Shown: positions 25,756 to 34,453, numbered from the stretch's first letter. The stretch is 64,000 nt of DNA from Pseudomonadota bacterium (GCA_018830485.1 JAHJRQ010000008.1:94781-158780), one strand, 5' to 3'. The notes: generated by a model from the sequence alone, not told the origin. Numbers and translations: made by a program.

Positions 25756-27351
25756 CTAACTTACTAAAAAACAGTAGGGGTCGCGCTGGGTGAAGACATC
25801 GAGGCCGAAGCCGTGGCTCACGGCGAGGCATCCTCCGCAGGCGGGCCGCAGGCGGCAGTCCCGGCAGGCCTGGCACCCGGCCCGGTACTTTCGGGCCGCA
25901 GGCGCATCATAGATCTCCGCCAGGGATTGGCGGAAGATGTTGCCGATGAGCGAGGGAAATTTCCGGCAGGCATGCACTTCGCCGTCGGGCAGCAAGGAAA
26001 CGAAATTAAAGGCCGCGCCGCAGCCGAATCCGGCGCATCCTCCCAGCAGGGGCTCCCCTTTTTCCGCACGGAGCAGATTGAAAAGATTATCCTTGAGGCC
26101 CATGTCCGGGTTCTTTTGGGCCGCGGCCGCATAACGCTCCAGAAATCCACGGTACTCGGCAACCGGAACAGACTCCAGCAGGGAGCCCTCGCCGACCATG
26201 GCCAGCCGGTTAAAAACAAACAGATCGACCCTGTCGCGGAGCAGCTCGGCCAGGGGGAGAACCTGCGCCATATTGCCCCGGGTCAGGGTGAGCATCACCA
26301 TGGAATAGATATCCAGCTCGCGCAACAGCTCAAGAAACTTGAGAACCCTGGCAAAATAGCCCTTGCCCCGGATGAAGTCGTTATGCTCGGCCAAGCCCTC
26401 AAGGCTTACCTGGTAGAAGACCGGTTTCCGGATGGCCAGCAGGGACAGGAGATGCTCTTTTGTGGTGGCGTTGCCCAGGATGGCCACGCCAAAGCCCCGA
26501 TCCACCGCCGCCTGATAGAGTTCGAGAAAATGGGGATAGAGCAAGGGATTGCCGCCGGAAAAGCTCACCTGCCCCCGCACGTGGCGGCTTTGGCAGAAGG
26601 CCAGCAGATCATCGAGCACCGCAAGGCCGCTGGCCAGGGGCAAGGGAGCGCGGTCGCTCCGGTCGTAGCAATGCTTGCAATGCAGATCGCAGACCTGGGT
26701 GATGTGCCATTGCAGGGTGAAAACCTCGGCGCTCAGAAAACGGGGCTCCACCTCCTCGGTGATGGGGAAGCTCTCCGCATCCCTGCGGATGCGCGAGGGG
26801 GGGGCAAGCAGAATCCCCTTGTCCGTTGCCCGCTCAAGCGTTGCCAGAACGGTCCCGACCGGCAATTCCCCAAGCGTTGCGGCCTGACGCGGCTCAATCC
26901 CTTCGGCAACCAGCTTCAGGGCCAGCAGATCCTCTTGCGCGGCCGCCTGCGCCAGGGATGTTCCCGTTGCCGGATCGAGCCAGACCAGAATCATCTCCGG
27001 ATGCGGGACGGGCTGCCCCCCATCCTCCCCCCCGAGCAGGGCGGGCAAACCGCTAAAGGAGGAATGAAGCAGTTGCAGCGAAGGATTTATCGTGCGCTGC
27101 TCCACTTCGGCGGGCAGGGAGGCGGCTTCCTGGCCCGCGCGGTACAGGGCCAGCTCCAGACGGGCCAGGTCCGCGAGATATGCAGGAGCATCCGGGAATG
27201 GCGCCGCAGGATCGGCAAGCAGTCCGGCCAGTTCGGCAGGGTTTTCGGCAGGACTCAGGAAAGCGATGAATTCCTGCCACTGCCGGTCGGCCACCATCCT
27301 CCGGCAGGCGGGAAAGAGTGCGGCATGGTTAGAGGCTATGGTGTTGGACAT
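25756..27351 (-). CDS. sbtM: Radical SAM maturase SbtM-like, with SPASM region
   Basis: A 531-residue protein. Residues 1-205 form a helical N-terminal domain without Fe-S motifs, likely for peptide recognition. The radical SAM core follows with C221-DLH-C225-KH-C228 and the SAM-binding segment QVSFSGGNP. A C-terminal SPASM-type region has Cys-rich motifs (GGCAGFGCG, then GCQACRDCRLRPACGGC) for auxiliary clusters. This architecture, with the distinctive long N-terminus, matches the SbtM maturases that act on SbtA selenopeptides. The start at 27351 (GGAAGGG upstream) is favoured over the longer frame. The SbtA-like precursor lies at 14919-15197 and a SagB-like oxidase at 28674. The proposed product, a thio- or selenoazole, is from the family name and not shown here. 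Confidence 0.8.
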   Translation of the reverse strand: MSNTIASNHAALFPACRRMVADRQWQEFIAFLSPAENPAELAGLLADPAAPFPDAPAYLADLARLELALYRAGQEAASLPAEVEQRTINPSLQLLHSSFSGLPALLGGEDGGQPVPHPEMILVWLDPATGTSLAQAAAQEDLLALKLVAEGIEPRQAATLGELPVGTVLATLERATDKGILLAPPSRIRRDAESFPITEEVEPRFLSAEVFTLQWHITQVCDLHCKHCYDRSDRAPLPLASGLAVLDDLLAFCQSRHVRGQVSFSGGNPLLYPHFLELYQAAVDRGFGVAILGNATTKEHLLSLLAIRKPVFYQVSLEGLAEHNDFIRGKGYFARVLKFLELLRELDIYSMVMLTLTRGNMAQVLPLAELLRDRVDLFVFNRLAMVGEGSLLESVPVAEYRGFLERYAAAAQKNPDMGLKDNLFNLLRAEKGEPLLGGCAGFGCGAAFNFVSLLPDGEVHACRKFPSLIGNIFRQSLAEIYDAPAARKYRAGCQACRDCRLRPACGGCLAVSHGFGLDVFTQRDPYCFLVS

Positions 27352-27450
27352 GATACCCTTCCGTGGTAATGGGAAACCCTGTTTTTCGGGATCAGTGTAC
27401 CACAAGCCGGGGAAAAACCAACCTCCTCCCTGTTTGGCGGGAAAAACAGA

Positions 27451-27480
27451 TTGACAGGAGCAGAGGCACTGTGCCACTAT
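27451..27480 (+). promoter_or_regulatory. Sigma70-like promoter of GEMM riboswitch RNA
   Basis: TTGACA at 27451-27456 is a perfect -35 box. CACTAT at 27475-27480 gives an 18-bp spacer. It would start transcription just before the aptamer on the plus strand. Confidence 0.5.
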
Positions 27481-27504
27481 GAACGCAGAACGAAACGCTG
27501 TCTT

Positions 27505-27585
27505 GGAAAAAGGCAAACCCGGAGTAATCCGGGGACGCAAAGCCAACGGGTCCGCCGATGCGGATGGCCGGGTTGCCGATAGGGA
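27505..27585 (+). promoter_or_regulatory. GEMM-I cyclic dinucleotide riboswitch aptamer
   Basis: The sequence shows the GEMM-I core: AAAAAGGCAAA, a P1b-type stem CCCGGA-GTAA-TCCGGG capped by a GNRA tetraloop, the invariant GGACGCAAAGCC receptor, a second hairpin and the closing GGCCGGGTTGCC. GEMM-I aptamers bind c-di-GMP or, in some Geobacter-type members, cGAMP. The bases around the discriminating G20 position are both G, which favours c-di-GMP, although my alignment of that position is by eye. A terminator directly downstream is the likely expression platform. Confidence 0.85.
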
Positions 27586-27600
27586 AAATGGATTGCTCAC

Positions 27601-27632
27601 ACCCATCTCCGGCAACAGAGGTGGGTTTTTTT
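27601..27632 (+). terminator. Terminator forming the riboswitch expression platform
   Basis: A 9-bp stem with one G-U (ACCCATCTC / GAGGTGGGT) followed by seven T directly after the GEMM aptamer. Ligand binding would be expected to change whether this hairpin forms. Confidence 0.75.
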
Positions 27633-27801
27633 ATGCCCTCTCAGATGTAACGCACAAAAAAACAGGTTGGGGGGGGGACCTTCAACCCTGGGTGATTCGC
27701 TCCGGAGCGGGCGAATCACCTTATGGCCACGCGCGCACTGCCCAAAACACCGTATCTACCCTGATTCTCTGCCTTGCTACAAAACGCGTGGCTCCTCCCT
27801 G

Positions 27802-27839
27802 GGAGAGAGCCCGGCACCCGCCGGGCTCTCTCCGTTTTT
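27802..27839 (+). terminator. Strong terminator ending the riboswitch transcript
   Basis: A perfect 13-bp stem (27802-27814 with 27821-27833, loop CACCCG) followed by GTTTTT. The T run is only on the plus strand, so it ends the riboswitch unit and not the minus-strand genes. Confidence 0.85.
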
Positions 27840-27841
27840 CC

Positions 27842-28684
27842 TCAGTACCCGCCCCGCAGCCGCCCCTGCAATCGATCGATGAGCGCCACATCCGGCACAA
27901 ATGCCCTCTCCGGCGGAATCGGCAGGTCCAACCGGTGGCTTTCGGCAAAAGGGGTTCCCGCCAGTTTCAGGTTATAGGCCTTCACCAGCAGCGACTCGAG
28001 ATTCACCGTATCTTCCACATTATAGGCAAGCAGGGTTTCCAGCGCCCGTCGTTCCTTGGTCCGGCAATATTCCCGCCAGAGCACCACGGCGAAATACCCA
28101 TCCACCCCGGCAAGCTCGCCGCGATCAAGACCCATCTGCCTCTCGCATCCCTTCAAACCGCCGACAAATCCCAGCCCCTGCAGCAAGGGCCGCAGATCGA
28201 TGTGGGCCTGGTCCAGCCGAAAGCCGAAATGTTTCTCTATCATGGGGACATCAAAGGCTTTGCCGTTATAGGTGACCAGCAGTTGATACCGGCCGATGTC
28301 CTCGGCAAAATCGGCGAGATTTTCCCCTTGCACATAGGTGAACACTTTTTCCCCATCGTAGAGGCTGATGGTGGTGATTGCGTGCGCAGTGAAACCCAAA
28401 CCCGTGGTTTCGATGTCGAGATAGGCTACGAAATCACGGTAATGCGGAAAAATCCGCCACCTCTGCGCCGCGGGCAGCTGACGGAGAAACTCCCGGGCTG
28501 TCGACTGTCCGGCCTGGGCACGGCTGCGAGCCAGATGATCGTTGATAAACCGTATTTTCTGACCGGTGAGAAATTCAGGGTATGGTTCCCGAAAATCGTC
28601 CCAGGTGGTGATCCCGGCCTGCCAGAGTTTGCGCTCCGTAGTCTCGCCGATCCCGGGAATATGGACAAACGTGTTAAACAGCAT
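27842..28684 (-). CDS. YprB-like RNase H fold 3'-5' exonuclease
   Basis: A 280-residue protein. The N-terminus has a helix-hairpin-helix-like segment (HIPGIGETTERKLWQAGI, residues 8-25). The RNase H-like exonuclease domain follows with motif I AYLDIETTG (DxE), LLVTYNGKAFD (motif II Asn/Asp) and the late YNVEDTVNLESL (motif III Asp). This matches the YprB family of DnaQ-like exonucleases. The substrate is unknown. Its ATG overlaps the end of the SagB-like gene by 11 bp, so the two are co-transcribed, but a functional link is unclear. Confidence 0.85.
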   Translation of the reverse strand: MLFNTFVHIPGIGETTERKLWQAGITTWDDFREPYPEFLTGQKIRFINDHLARSRAQAGQSTAREFLRQLPAAQRWRIFPHYRDFVAYLDIETTGLGFTAHAITTISLYDGEKVFTYVQGENLADFAEDIGRYQLLVTYNGKAFDVPMIEKHFGFRLDQAHIDLRPLLQGLGFVGGLKGCERQMGLDRGELAGVDGYFAVVLWREYCRTKERRALETLLAYNVEDTVNLESLLVKAYNLKLAGTPFAESHRLDLPIPPERAFVPDVALIDRLQGRLRGGY

Positions 28685-29429
28685 CTGTCACCTGACCTGT
28701 GCGACCCACTGAGGCGAGATAGAGCGTTGACTCCTCCTGACCGTCCACGCCGAGCAGAGCGTTCACCTCTTCATCAAAAAAAGCAGCGACCGGACACCCG
28801 CCCATGCCGAGAAAACCCGCGGCCAGCAGGAGATTCTGGCAGATGTGTCCGGCGTCGAGCAGAATGTAGCGCATGCCCCGATGCCCGTATTTCGCCATGT
28901 TCCGCCGAAAGATTGCAGTCCAGATGAAATTGACCGGGGCCAGGGCCATAAAACTTTGCCCCAGACAGGCCTCTGCCAGCGGCTGCCCAGGCAGCACGGC
29001 GGAAAGACGTTCCAGCCGGAAGCCCTGCACATCGAAATGGTAGATGCCGGGATCAATCCCCTCCACGCGCTGCATGGCAAGATAGGTTTCCATGGGGTAG
29101 AGTGCCCCGGCAGATGGCGCGGTGCGGAAAAAATACGGACCGGCCCGGCCGGTGATCCCCTGGCTCGCCCAGAGCAGCAAGGCAAGATCGGCAAGGGCCA
29201 TGGGCTCATCGACAAAGCTCCGCAACGAGCGACGATGCTGGAGGATCGACAGGAAATCCATCCCCTGCGCATGCCAGTTCCTCGGCAACTCGACGACCTC
29301 GGCTCCGGGGTAGGTCTTCCATCTTTCCGGCCTCTGAATCGCCGGAGACGATTGCCCTCCCCCCTGCTCCCTGCTGACCTTTGTCTCCTGCAGATACCTG
29401 TGCCCCAAGGATTCTTTCAATTCCGGCAT
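28674..29429 (-). CDS. SagB/ThcOx family FMN dehydrogenase
   Basis: A 251-residue nitroreductase-fold flavoprotein of the SagB/ThcOx subgroup. LSILQHRRSLRSF opens the FMN domain, ALYPMETYLAMQ follows and MRYILLDAGHICQNLLLAA is the conserved dimer helix. SagB-type enzymes oxidise azolines to azoles in thiazole/oxazole-modified peptides. In this window that fits the SbtA/SbtM pair and makes a thio(seleno)oxazole pathway plausible. However, many SagB homologues lie in non-RiPP contexts and no YcaO protein is seen here. The ATG at 29429 has GGAGGAGAAAG upstream. The N-terminal 40 residues (LKESLGHRYLQETK) are longer than in short nitroreductases. Confidence 0.83.
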   Translation of the reverse strand: MPELKESLGHRYLQETKVSREQGGGQSSPAIQRPERWKTYPGAEVVELPRNWHAQGMDFLSILQHRRSLRSFVDEPMALADLALLLWASQGITGRAGPYFFRTAPSAGALYPMETYLAMQRVEGIDPGIYHFDVQGFRLERLSAVLPGQPLAEACLGQSFMALAPVNFIWTAIFRRNMAKYGHRGMRYILLDAGHICQNLLLAAGFLGMGGCPVAAFFDEEVNALLGVDGQEESTLYLASVGRTGQVTDAV

Positions 29430-29630
29430 ATCTTTCTCCTCCATACGGCATTGCGGACAACCGGGCAAAAACCCTTGCCCGGCCCTTCAATCGCCGGTAC
29501 ACTTGCTATGTATCGTTGACTTGCCGTCGGGCGTCGCCATCTTCCCGACAAAACCCGAAGAAAAACAAGAGGGGCGAAACTCCGCTCCATACTGCATGAG
29601 CTGCCGCCAATCGGCACAGGGGGACCCCTC

Positions 29631-30041
29631 ATGGAAAGCTGGCTGGCTCCGGCCTGTGTTTCCCTGATCATTTACGGCCTCTGGGGATTTTTCCCAAAAC
29701 TCGCCGTAACCTACATAAACCCGGTCAGCGCCCTGATTTACCAGGTGGCGGGCGCAATGCTGGTCGGAATTGCCACTCTTTTCTGGGTAGGCTTCCAGCC
29801 GGAAACCCACCCGAAGGGCATCCTCTTTGCCGTGCTCACCGGAGTGTCCGGGGTGCTCGGCACCCTGTTCTTCTTTGCCGCGGCCAGTCGGGGAAAAATT
29901 TCGGTGGTGGTGAGCATGACCGCCTTGTACCCTATCATCACCATCCTGCTTGCCGCAGCTTTTCTGCGCGAACCCGTTACCGCCAAACAAATTCTGGGCA
30001 TGCTCTGCGCAGTGGCGGCGATTGTGCTGCTAACCGGATGA
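29631..30041 (+). CDS. EamA-type small membrane transporter
   Basis: A 136-residue protein with four membrane helices and a single EamA/DMT domain: AGAMLVGIATL, a GVSGVLGTLFFF segment and the typical end LYPIITILLAAAFLREP followed by a final helix. Single-domain members act as dimers and move small metabolites. Substrate unknown. The ribosome site is only GGGGG. It is monocistronic and divergent from the SagB-like gene. Confidence 0.85.
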   Translation: MESWLAPACVSLIIYGLWGFFPKLAVTYINPVSALIYQVAGAMLVGIATLFWVGFQPETHPKGILFAVLTGVSGVLGTLFFFAAASRGKISVVVSMTALYPIITILLAAAFLREPVTAKQILGMLCAVAAIVLLTG

Positions 30042-30112
30042 GTGCGCGGGTTTGAACAAAAGGCGGAGGAAAGTAACCGCCCCGAGTTTTCTCCGGCGGC
30101 CCGATCAGCCGA

Positions 30113-32251
30113 TCAATCCTTCTCCCAGAGAACAACCCGGTTGCGGCCCTGCTTTTTTGCCCGATACAGGGCCTGGTCTGCCCGGCTGATCAACCGCTCC
30201 TTATCGGTGCCGTGATCGGGATACACGGCAAGCCCCAGAGACAAGGTAATCCGCACCGGACCGCTTTCGCTGTGCAGCACCATCTTTTCGATCTCCTGCC
30301 TGATCCGCTCGGCCATCTGGAGACCTCCCCGTTCGCCCGAACCTTCCAGAACGAGAGCGAATTCCTCCCCGCCGTACCGGGCGGCCAGGTCCACGCTGCG
30401 CACCGCCTTGCGCAGGATGGCGGCGACCTCCTTGAGAACCTTGTCGCCAAAGGGGTGGCCATGGGTATCATTGATCTTCTTGAAGTGGTCGATATCGCAG
30501 AGCAGCAGGCTCAAGGCCCCTGACCGTCGCTCTTCCCGGCCCAGCATCATATCGAACCCATGCTGAAAGGTGCGATGGTTGATCAGACCGGTGAGCCCGT
30601 CGATGGTGGCCAGCCGGTTGATCTCTTCATGGGCGTGGCCCAGACCGACCTTGACCGCCACCTGGGCTGCGATCAGCTCCAGGATCTCCTGCCGGGGCTT
30701 GGTGAAGACCTCCGCTGCCTTCACCGCCACGGTGAGCGCTCCGGTGGCCTCCCCCTTCTCTTTTTGCAGGGGCAGGACCAGCAGCGAATTGTAGCCGGTG
30801 AGCAGATGATCGTGGCCGAACACCTGGGTCGGCCCGTGGCACTGGGCCTTGGCCGGCAGCGGCCGGTTGATTTTGAGCACCTGGCCCACCAGCCCCTCTT
30901 CCCTGGAAAATTCACGGCCCATGAGCTGCTCGGCCCCTTCCCCCTCGGCCAGGGCCACGCAATGCCCGTTGCCGCAAACCAGGCTGATGGAGATAAAATC
31001 AGCGCCCACCAGGGTCCGCACCGCTTTGATGGTTGCGCCCAGAACCTGCTCCAACCCCAAGGCCCCGTTCAGCTCCCGCATGGCGAGACAGACCCGCTGG
31101 ATGGCGCTGCGCTCATGGGCCATGGCCTGAAACTGCCGTGAGGTGGCCACGTCCAGGGCGAGCTTCCGGGCGGCCAGGGTCATGATGTTTTTTTCTTTCT
31201 CGGACCAGGGTTCCTGGCCGGGACGATCCACGCAGAGAATCGGGGCGATCTTCTTGTCGTCAAACCCGAGCCATTCCTCGGCGTCATCGGGCAGGCGGAC
31301 CGCGAGAATTCCCCCCACCTCGATCTGCTTCATATAATAGGGCACCCCCAGGGAAGGCGTGGCCGGAGCCAGGCTTACCAGCTCCTCCGCCCCCAGCAGG
31401 GCCCCGGTGACGCCCGACCCGACCTCAAAGGGCCCGGGGGCTATGTCTTTTCTGGCGGTGGCGATGCTGCGCAGCCGGTACTCCTTGCCTTCGGGGTCCG
31501 GCCAGAGCAGGGCCACCGTTGACAGGGCCAGGGTCTGGCGGATGAGTTCGAGCTGCAGGTCAAAGGCGGCGGTGATGGTTTCCACCGCGGGCTGACTGCC
31601 CGCCTCGGGATCTTCGATGAGATCGTTGTCCGGCAACACGTTGAGAATGCCGGACGTCTCGTCAAACAGGCCAAGATCCCGGGCATACTGCCGGCTGGCG
31701 GTATCCCTTTTCGCCCGGATCAGCGCCTTGCGCATCCGCTGGCGGTAGGCCTTGCTGCTCATGAACACGCTGAGCCCAAAACCGGCCGCGGTGTAAGCCG
31801 CCAAATTTCCGGCCAGCCCGGTTGTTTCCTGAAAATCAAAAGCCCACAACCCTGCCTCCATGGCAATCACGGCCACAAGGGGCGCGAGCAGGGATTGCAG
31901 GGGAAAACTGATCACCAGCCAGCCGATGAGCCCGACCGGCAACAGGATCAACTGGGGAGCAACCTGGCCGAAACCGCGAAAAAAAATCCAGACGCCCACG
32001 GTCCAGAGCAGAGGCCCGGCCGTGCCGAAAAAAGAAGAATCCGTGGGCGAATCCCCCCCTCCCTGCCGCATCTCCAGGAGGGAAAAAACCAGGACCAGAC
32101 CGGCAAGGATCAGGGCCAGGCCGGGGAAATCGGAGCCTGGCTCGTAGAGCCCCACGGCAACCGCGCCGCTTCCCAGCAGGCCGACCGCGAAACCAGCCCG
32201 CCGGAACACGGCGCCGGGGCTCCGGTTTGCCTGGCGCCTTCCTCGTGCCAT
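30113..32251 (-). CDS. Membrane GAF-GAF-GGDEF diguanylate cyclase
   Basis: A 712-residue protein with several N-terminal membrane helices (about 20-170), two GAF-like regions (about 235-390 and 410-540) and a C-terminal GGDEF domain. The active-site motif is GGEEF (627-631), and the inhibitory-site RxxD (RSVD, 618-621) lies five residues before it, as in product-inhibited cyclases. It should make c-di-GMP in response to signals read by the GAF domains. I chose ATG 32251 (G-rich ribosome site) over the longer frame. The GEMM riboswitch 2.5 kb away may be one local target of its product. Confidence 0.9.
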   Translation of the reverse strand: MARGRRQANRSPGAVFRRAGFAVGLLGSGAVAVGLYEPGSDFPGLALILAGLVLVFSLLEMRQGGGDSPTDSSFFGTAGPLLWTVGVWIFFRGFGQVAPQLILLPVGLIGWLVISFPLQSLLAPLVAVIAMEAGLWAFDFQETTGLAGNLAAYTAAGFGLSVFMSSKAYRQRMRKALIRAKRDTASRQYARDLGLFDETSGILNVLPDNDLIEDPEAGSQPAVETITAAFDLQLELIRQTLALSTVALLWPDPEGKEYRLRSIATARKDIAPGPFEVGSGVTGALLGAEELVSLAPATPSLGVPYYMKQIEVGGILAVRLPDDAEEWLGFDDKKIAPILCVDRPGQEPWSEKEKNIMTLAARKLALDVATSRQFQAMAHERSAIQRVCLAMRELNGALGLEQVLGATIKAVRTLVGADFISISLVCGNGHCVALAEGEGAEQLMGREFSREEGLVGQVLKINRPLPAKAQCHGPTQVFGHDHLLTGYNSLLVLPLQKEKGEATGALTVAVKAAEVFTKPRQEILELIAAQVAVKVGLGHAHEEINRLATIDGLTGLINHRTFQHGFDMMLGREERRSGALSLLLCDIDHFKKINDTHGHPFGDKVLKEVAAILRKAVRSVDLAARYGGEEFALVLEGSGERGGLQMAERIRQEIEKMVLHSESGPVRITLSLGLAVYPDHGTDKERLISRADQALYRAKKQGRNRVVLWEKD

Positions 32252-32268
32252 GCCCCCCCCCGGGTTTC

Positions 32269-33093
32269 TCAACCGCGAATCCCGGAGCGCCGCGGCCCGT
32301 GGGATTTGCCGACTCTTTTGAGGAATTGCTTGATCGCCTGAAAATAGAGCTTCCCGGTCCGCTCCAAAATATTGTTGTGATCGGCGCCGGGAATCATCTG
32401 GAACTCCTTGCTCCGCGCCCCGCAAAGACTCTGCAGCTCCTCGGCCTCGGAGAGGGGGATGATCTGGTCGTGCTGGGCATGGAGAATATAGGTGGGCTTT
32501 TGCACCCGGGCGATTTTTTGCAGATTGCCGAAGCCGTCCTCCTCGGTAATGCCCAAACCCTGCGGATCAAGACCGATGGTGCGCAAAAGGGGCAGGGTTT
32601 TGGCAATGCCGCTTTCGACAATGAGCCCGGCCACCGCCTCTTCCGAAGAGGCCAGTTCGATGGCCGAAACGCTGCCCAAGGAGCGGCCCATCACCACCAG
32701 ATGGCCGGTGCGCCCCTGGCCGGCCAGCCAGGCCAGCACCCAGTGCAGGGCGCGATGCGCGTCTTCGATCATGGCGCCCACGCCGGGAGTGCCGGTGCTC
32801 CGCCCGTAGCCGCGGTAGTCAACGGCCAGGAAATTAATACCCTGTTCATTATACCGGGGGCCGACATCGTCATAATCGGAAACCACCTCGCCATTGCCGT
32901 GGAAAAAGAGGAGATTGACCGCAGCCGGGTCATCGGTCAGAAAAAACCGCGCCCCGAGCTTCCCCCCTGCTTCCACCTCTATCTCGTGATCCTGTGCGGT
33001 GGCCGGCGGGGGTGTCGTTTCCTGCCTGGCATAAAACAACGCCGCGAGAACCTCGGGGCGGTCAAGTTTTTCGTATGTTCCTCTCTGCTCCAT
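32269..33093 (-). CDS. Alpha/beta hydrolase
   Basis: A 274-residue serine hydrolase fold: oxyanion-loop region NLLFFHGNGE, the nucleophile elbow GRSLG within VVMGRSLGSVSAIELAS, and the late catalytic His in GADHNNIL. It resembles cytoplasmic esterase/lipase-type BEM46-like proteins. No signal peptide. The start at 33093 follows GGGGGTGAAG. It ends 17 bp before the diguanylate cyclase start on the same strand and is likely co-transcribed. Substrate unknown. Confidence 0.85.
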   Translation of the reverse strand: MEQRGTYEKLDRPEVLAALFYARQETTPPPATAQDHEIEVEAGGKLGARFFLTDDPAAVNLLFFHGNGEVVSDYDDVGPRYNEQGINFLAVDYRGYGRSTGTPGVGAMIEDAHRALHWVLAWLAGQGRTGHLVVMGRSLGSVSAIELASSEEAVAGLIVESGIAKTLPLLRTIGLDPQGLGITEEDGFGNLQKIARVQKPTYILHAQHDQIIPLSEAEELQSLCGARSKEFQMIPGADHNNILERTGKLYFQAIKQFLKRVGKSHGPRRSGIRG

Positions 33094-33308
33094 CTTCACC
33101 CCCTTTGCCTGCGTAGCATCAGTTGCCGGTCTCCCGTGAGCGCCCACCGGCTACATCTTCAACTATACCCATTCAGAATGGCAATATCTACCCAATTTTC
33201 TTGACTTTTTCTTTTCTCTCCCCCAAGCCCCCCCCGGGCAGGAAAACAGTTTGCGCATCACCGGCAGGATGTTTATGGTAAGGGAAATTCTTTGCAGGAG
33301 AGAACCAC

Positions 33309-34109
33309 ATGGCCATGCTTACCATCGACCGTAACAAGTGTAAAAAAGACGGGATCTGCGTGGCGGAATGCCCGTTCAACCTTATTTCGCTCACCGGCGA
33401 GGACGGCTTTCCGGATATTCGCCCGGCCGCCGCCCGCCTCTGCATCCAGTGCGGGCACTGCGTGGCGGTTTGCCCCCATGAAGCCTTAAGCCTCGCGGGC
33501 ATGAACCGGGAAGACTTCCAGCCCCTCGGCTACGGCTCCCCTCCCACCCTCAAAAAAGTCGGGCAACTGCTCACCGGACGGCGCTCGATCCGCACCTACG
33601 AGCAGCAGCCCATACCCCGGCCGCATATCGAACAGCTCCTCGACCTGTGCCGCTGGGCCCCGTCCGCCAAGAACATGCAGCCGGTGCATTGGCTGGTGGT
33701 GGAAAATCCCGAGGAGGTGCGACATCTGGCCGGACTGGTCGTGGACTGGCTGCGCACCACCGCAAACTATCCCGGCATCGTCACCGCCTGGGATCAGGAC
33801 AAGGACATGGTCCTGCACCGCGCCCCCCATCTGCTGGTGGCCCACGCCCATACGGACAGCCTCAAGCCGGAGATCGACTGCACCATCGCCCTGACCTATT
33901 TTGATCTGGCCGCGGCCAGTTGCGATATCGGCACCTGTTGGGCCGGCATCCTGATGAGCGCGGCGATTGCCGGGCATCAACCCCTGCTGGACGCCCTGGC
34001 CCTGCCCGAGGGACACCGCCCCTACGGGGCCATGATCTTCGGCTACCCGAGATTTCCCTATTTCAAGATCCCGCCCAGAAAAGAAGCACGGATCATCTGG
34101 CGCTCGTAA
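33309..34109 (+). CDS. Ferredoxin-nitroreductase fusion protein
   Basis: A 266-residue protein with two N-terminal 4Fe-4S motifs (CKKDGICVAECP-type at about 11-22 and CIQCGHCVAVCP at about 45-56) and a nitroreductase FMN domain from about residue 85 (RRSIRTYEQQPIPRPHIEQL, WAPSAKNMQPVHWLVV). Such fusions occur in strict anaerobes and probably reduce an unknown electron acceptor with ferredoxin-type electrons. AGGAGAG lies 7 bp before the ATG. The small gene at 34136 follows closely. Confidence 0.9.
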   Translation: MAMLTIDRNKCKKDGICVAECPFNLISLTGEDGFPDIRPAAARLCIQCGHCVAVCPHEALSLAGMNREDFQPLGYGSPPTLKKVGQLLTGRRSIRTYEQQPIPRPHIEQLLDLCRWAPSAKNMQPVHWLVVENPEEVRHLAGLVVDWLRTTANYPGIVTAWDQDKDMVLHRAPHLLVAHAHTDSLKPEIDCTIALTYFDLAAASCDIGTCWAGILMSAAIAGHQPLLDALALPEGHRPYGAMIFGYPRFPYFKIPPRKEARIIWRS

Positions 34110-34135
34110 TCCACCCGCACACCACAAGGACACGC

Positions 34136-34306
34136 ATGGACAGCACCGCCGAGAAAAAAAAGCCCAACCCGGAGCGGGTAGCCATACTCCGCTCCCTGCC
34201 CCTGGAGATCAAAGGCCGGATCACCGGAGAAGAGGCCCAGGCCTTCATGTACGATGAGGACCTGCCGGATAGCCTTCTGGAAAAATTGAAGGATTATCTG
34301 GAGTAA
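34136..34306 (+). CDS. Small hypothetical acidic protein
   Basis: A 56-residue ORF starting 26 bp after the ferredoxin-nitroreductase, with AAGGA upstream of the ATG. The protein is highly charged and predicted helical (PLEIKGRITGEEAQAFM, ending LLEKLKDYLE). No signal peptide or known motif. Co-transcription with the upstream gene is likely. I do not recognise the family. Confidence 0.55.
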   Translation: MDSTAEKKKPNPERVAILRSLPLEIKGRITGEEAQAFMYDEDLPDSLLEKLKDYLE

Positions 34307-34318
34307 AATGTGACCGTA

Positions 34319-34390
34319 CCGTTCGCGGTGAGCTTGTCGAACCGCCGTTTTCTTGTCACGGCAGGCATTCGACAGGCTCAGGCCGAACGG
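34319..34390. repeat. Imperfect inverted repeat, TTCGACAGGCTCA type
   Basis: Arms 34319-34341 and 34368-34390 match as an imperfect 23-bp inverted repeat (CCGTTCG..TGAGC.TGTCGAA). This type recurs in many proteobacterial intergenic regions. It could act as a terminator for the gene at 34136. Confidence 0.6.
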
Positions 34391-34425
34391 TAACAACGTT
34401 TAATGGAAAATCCCATATCCAGCTC

Positions 34426-34453
34426 CGTCACCCCGGCGAAGGCCGGGGTCCAG
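34426..34453. repeat. Dispersed GTCATTCCGG-type palindromic repeat
   Basis: CGTCACCCCGGCGAAGGCCGG-type palindrome, a copy of the dispersed repeat also found at 41594, 41644, 60665 and, in diverged form, 16068. Confidence 0.6.

Larger units (their letters stand above)
27352..27841 (+). ncRNA. Orphan riboswitch transcript without a coding region
   Basis: This 490-bp spacer between SbtM and the YprB-like gene (both minus) contains a plus-strand transcription unit: a TTGACA/CACTAT promoter (27451-27480), a GEMM aptamer, a terminator at 27601, a perfect 10-bp hairpin (27691-27720) and a strong terminator at 27802-27839. No open frame with a ribosome site lies in it, so the RNA itself, or a very short peptide, would be the product. 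Exact ends are inferred. Confidence 0.5.

Noticed and set aside
27479..28927. Plus-strand frame across the riboswitch region
   Set aside because: It runs through the aptamer, two terminators and the YprB-like gene, with no ribosome site.
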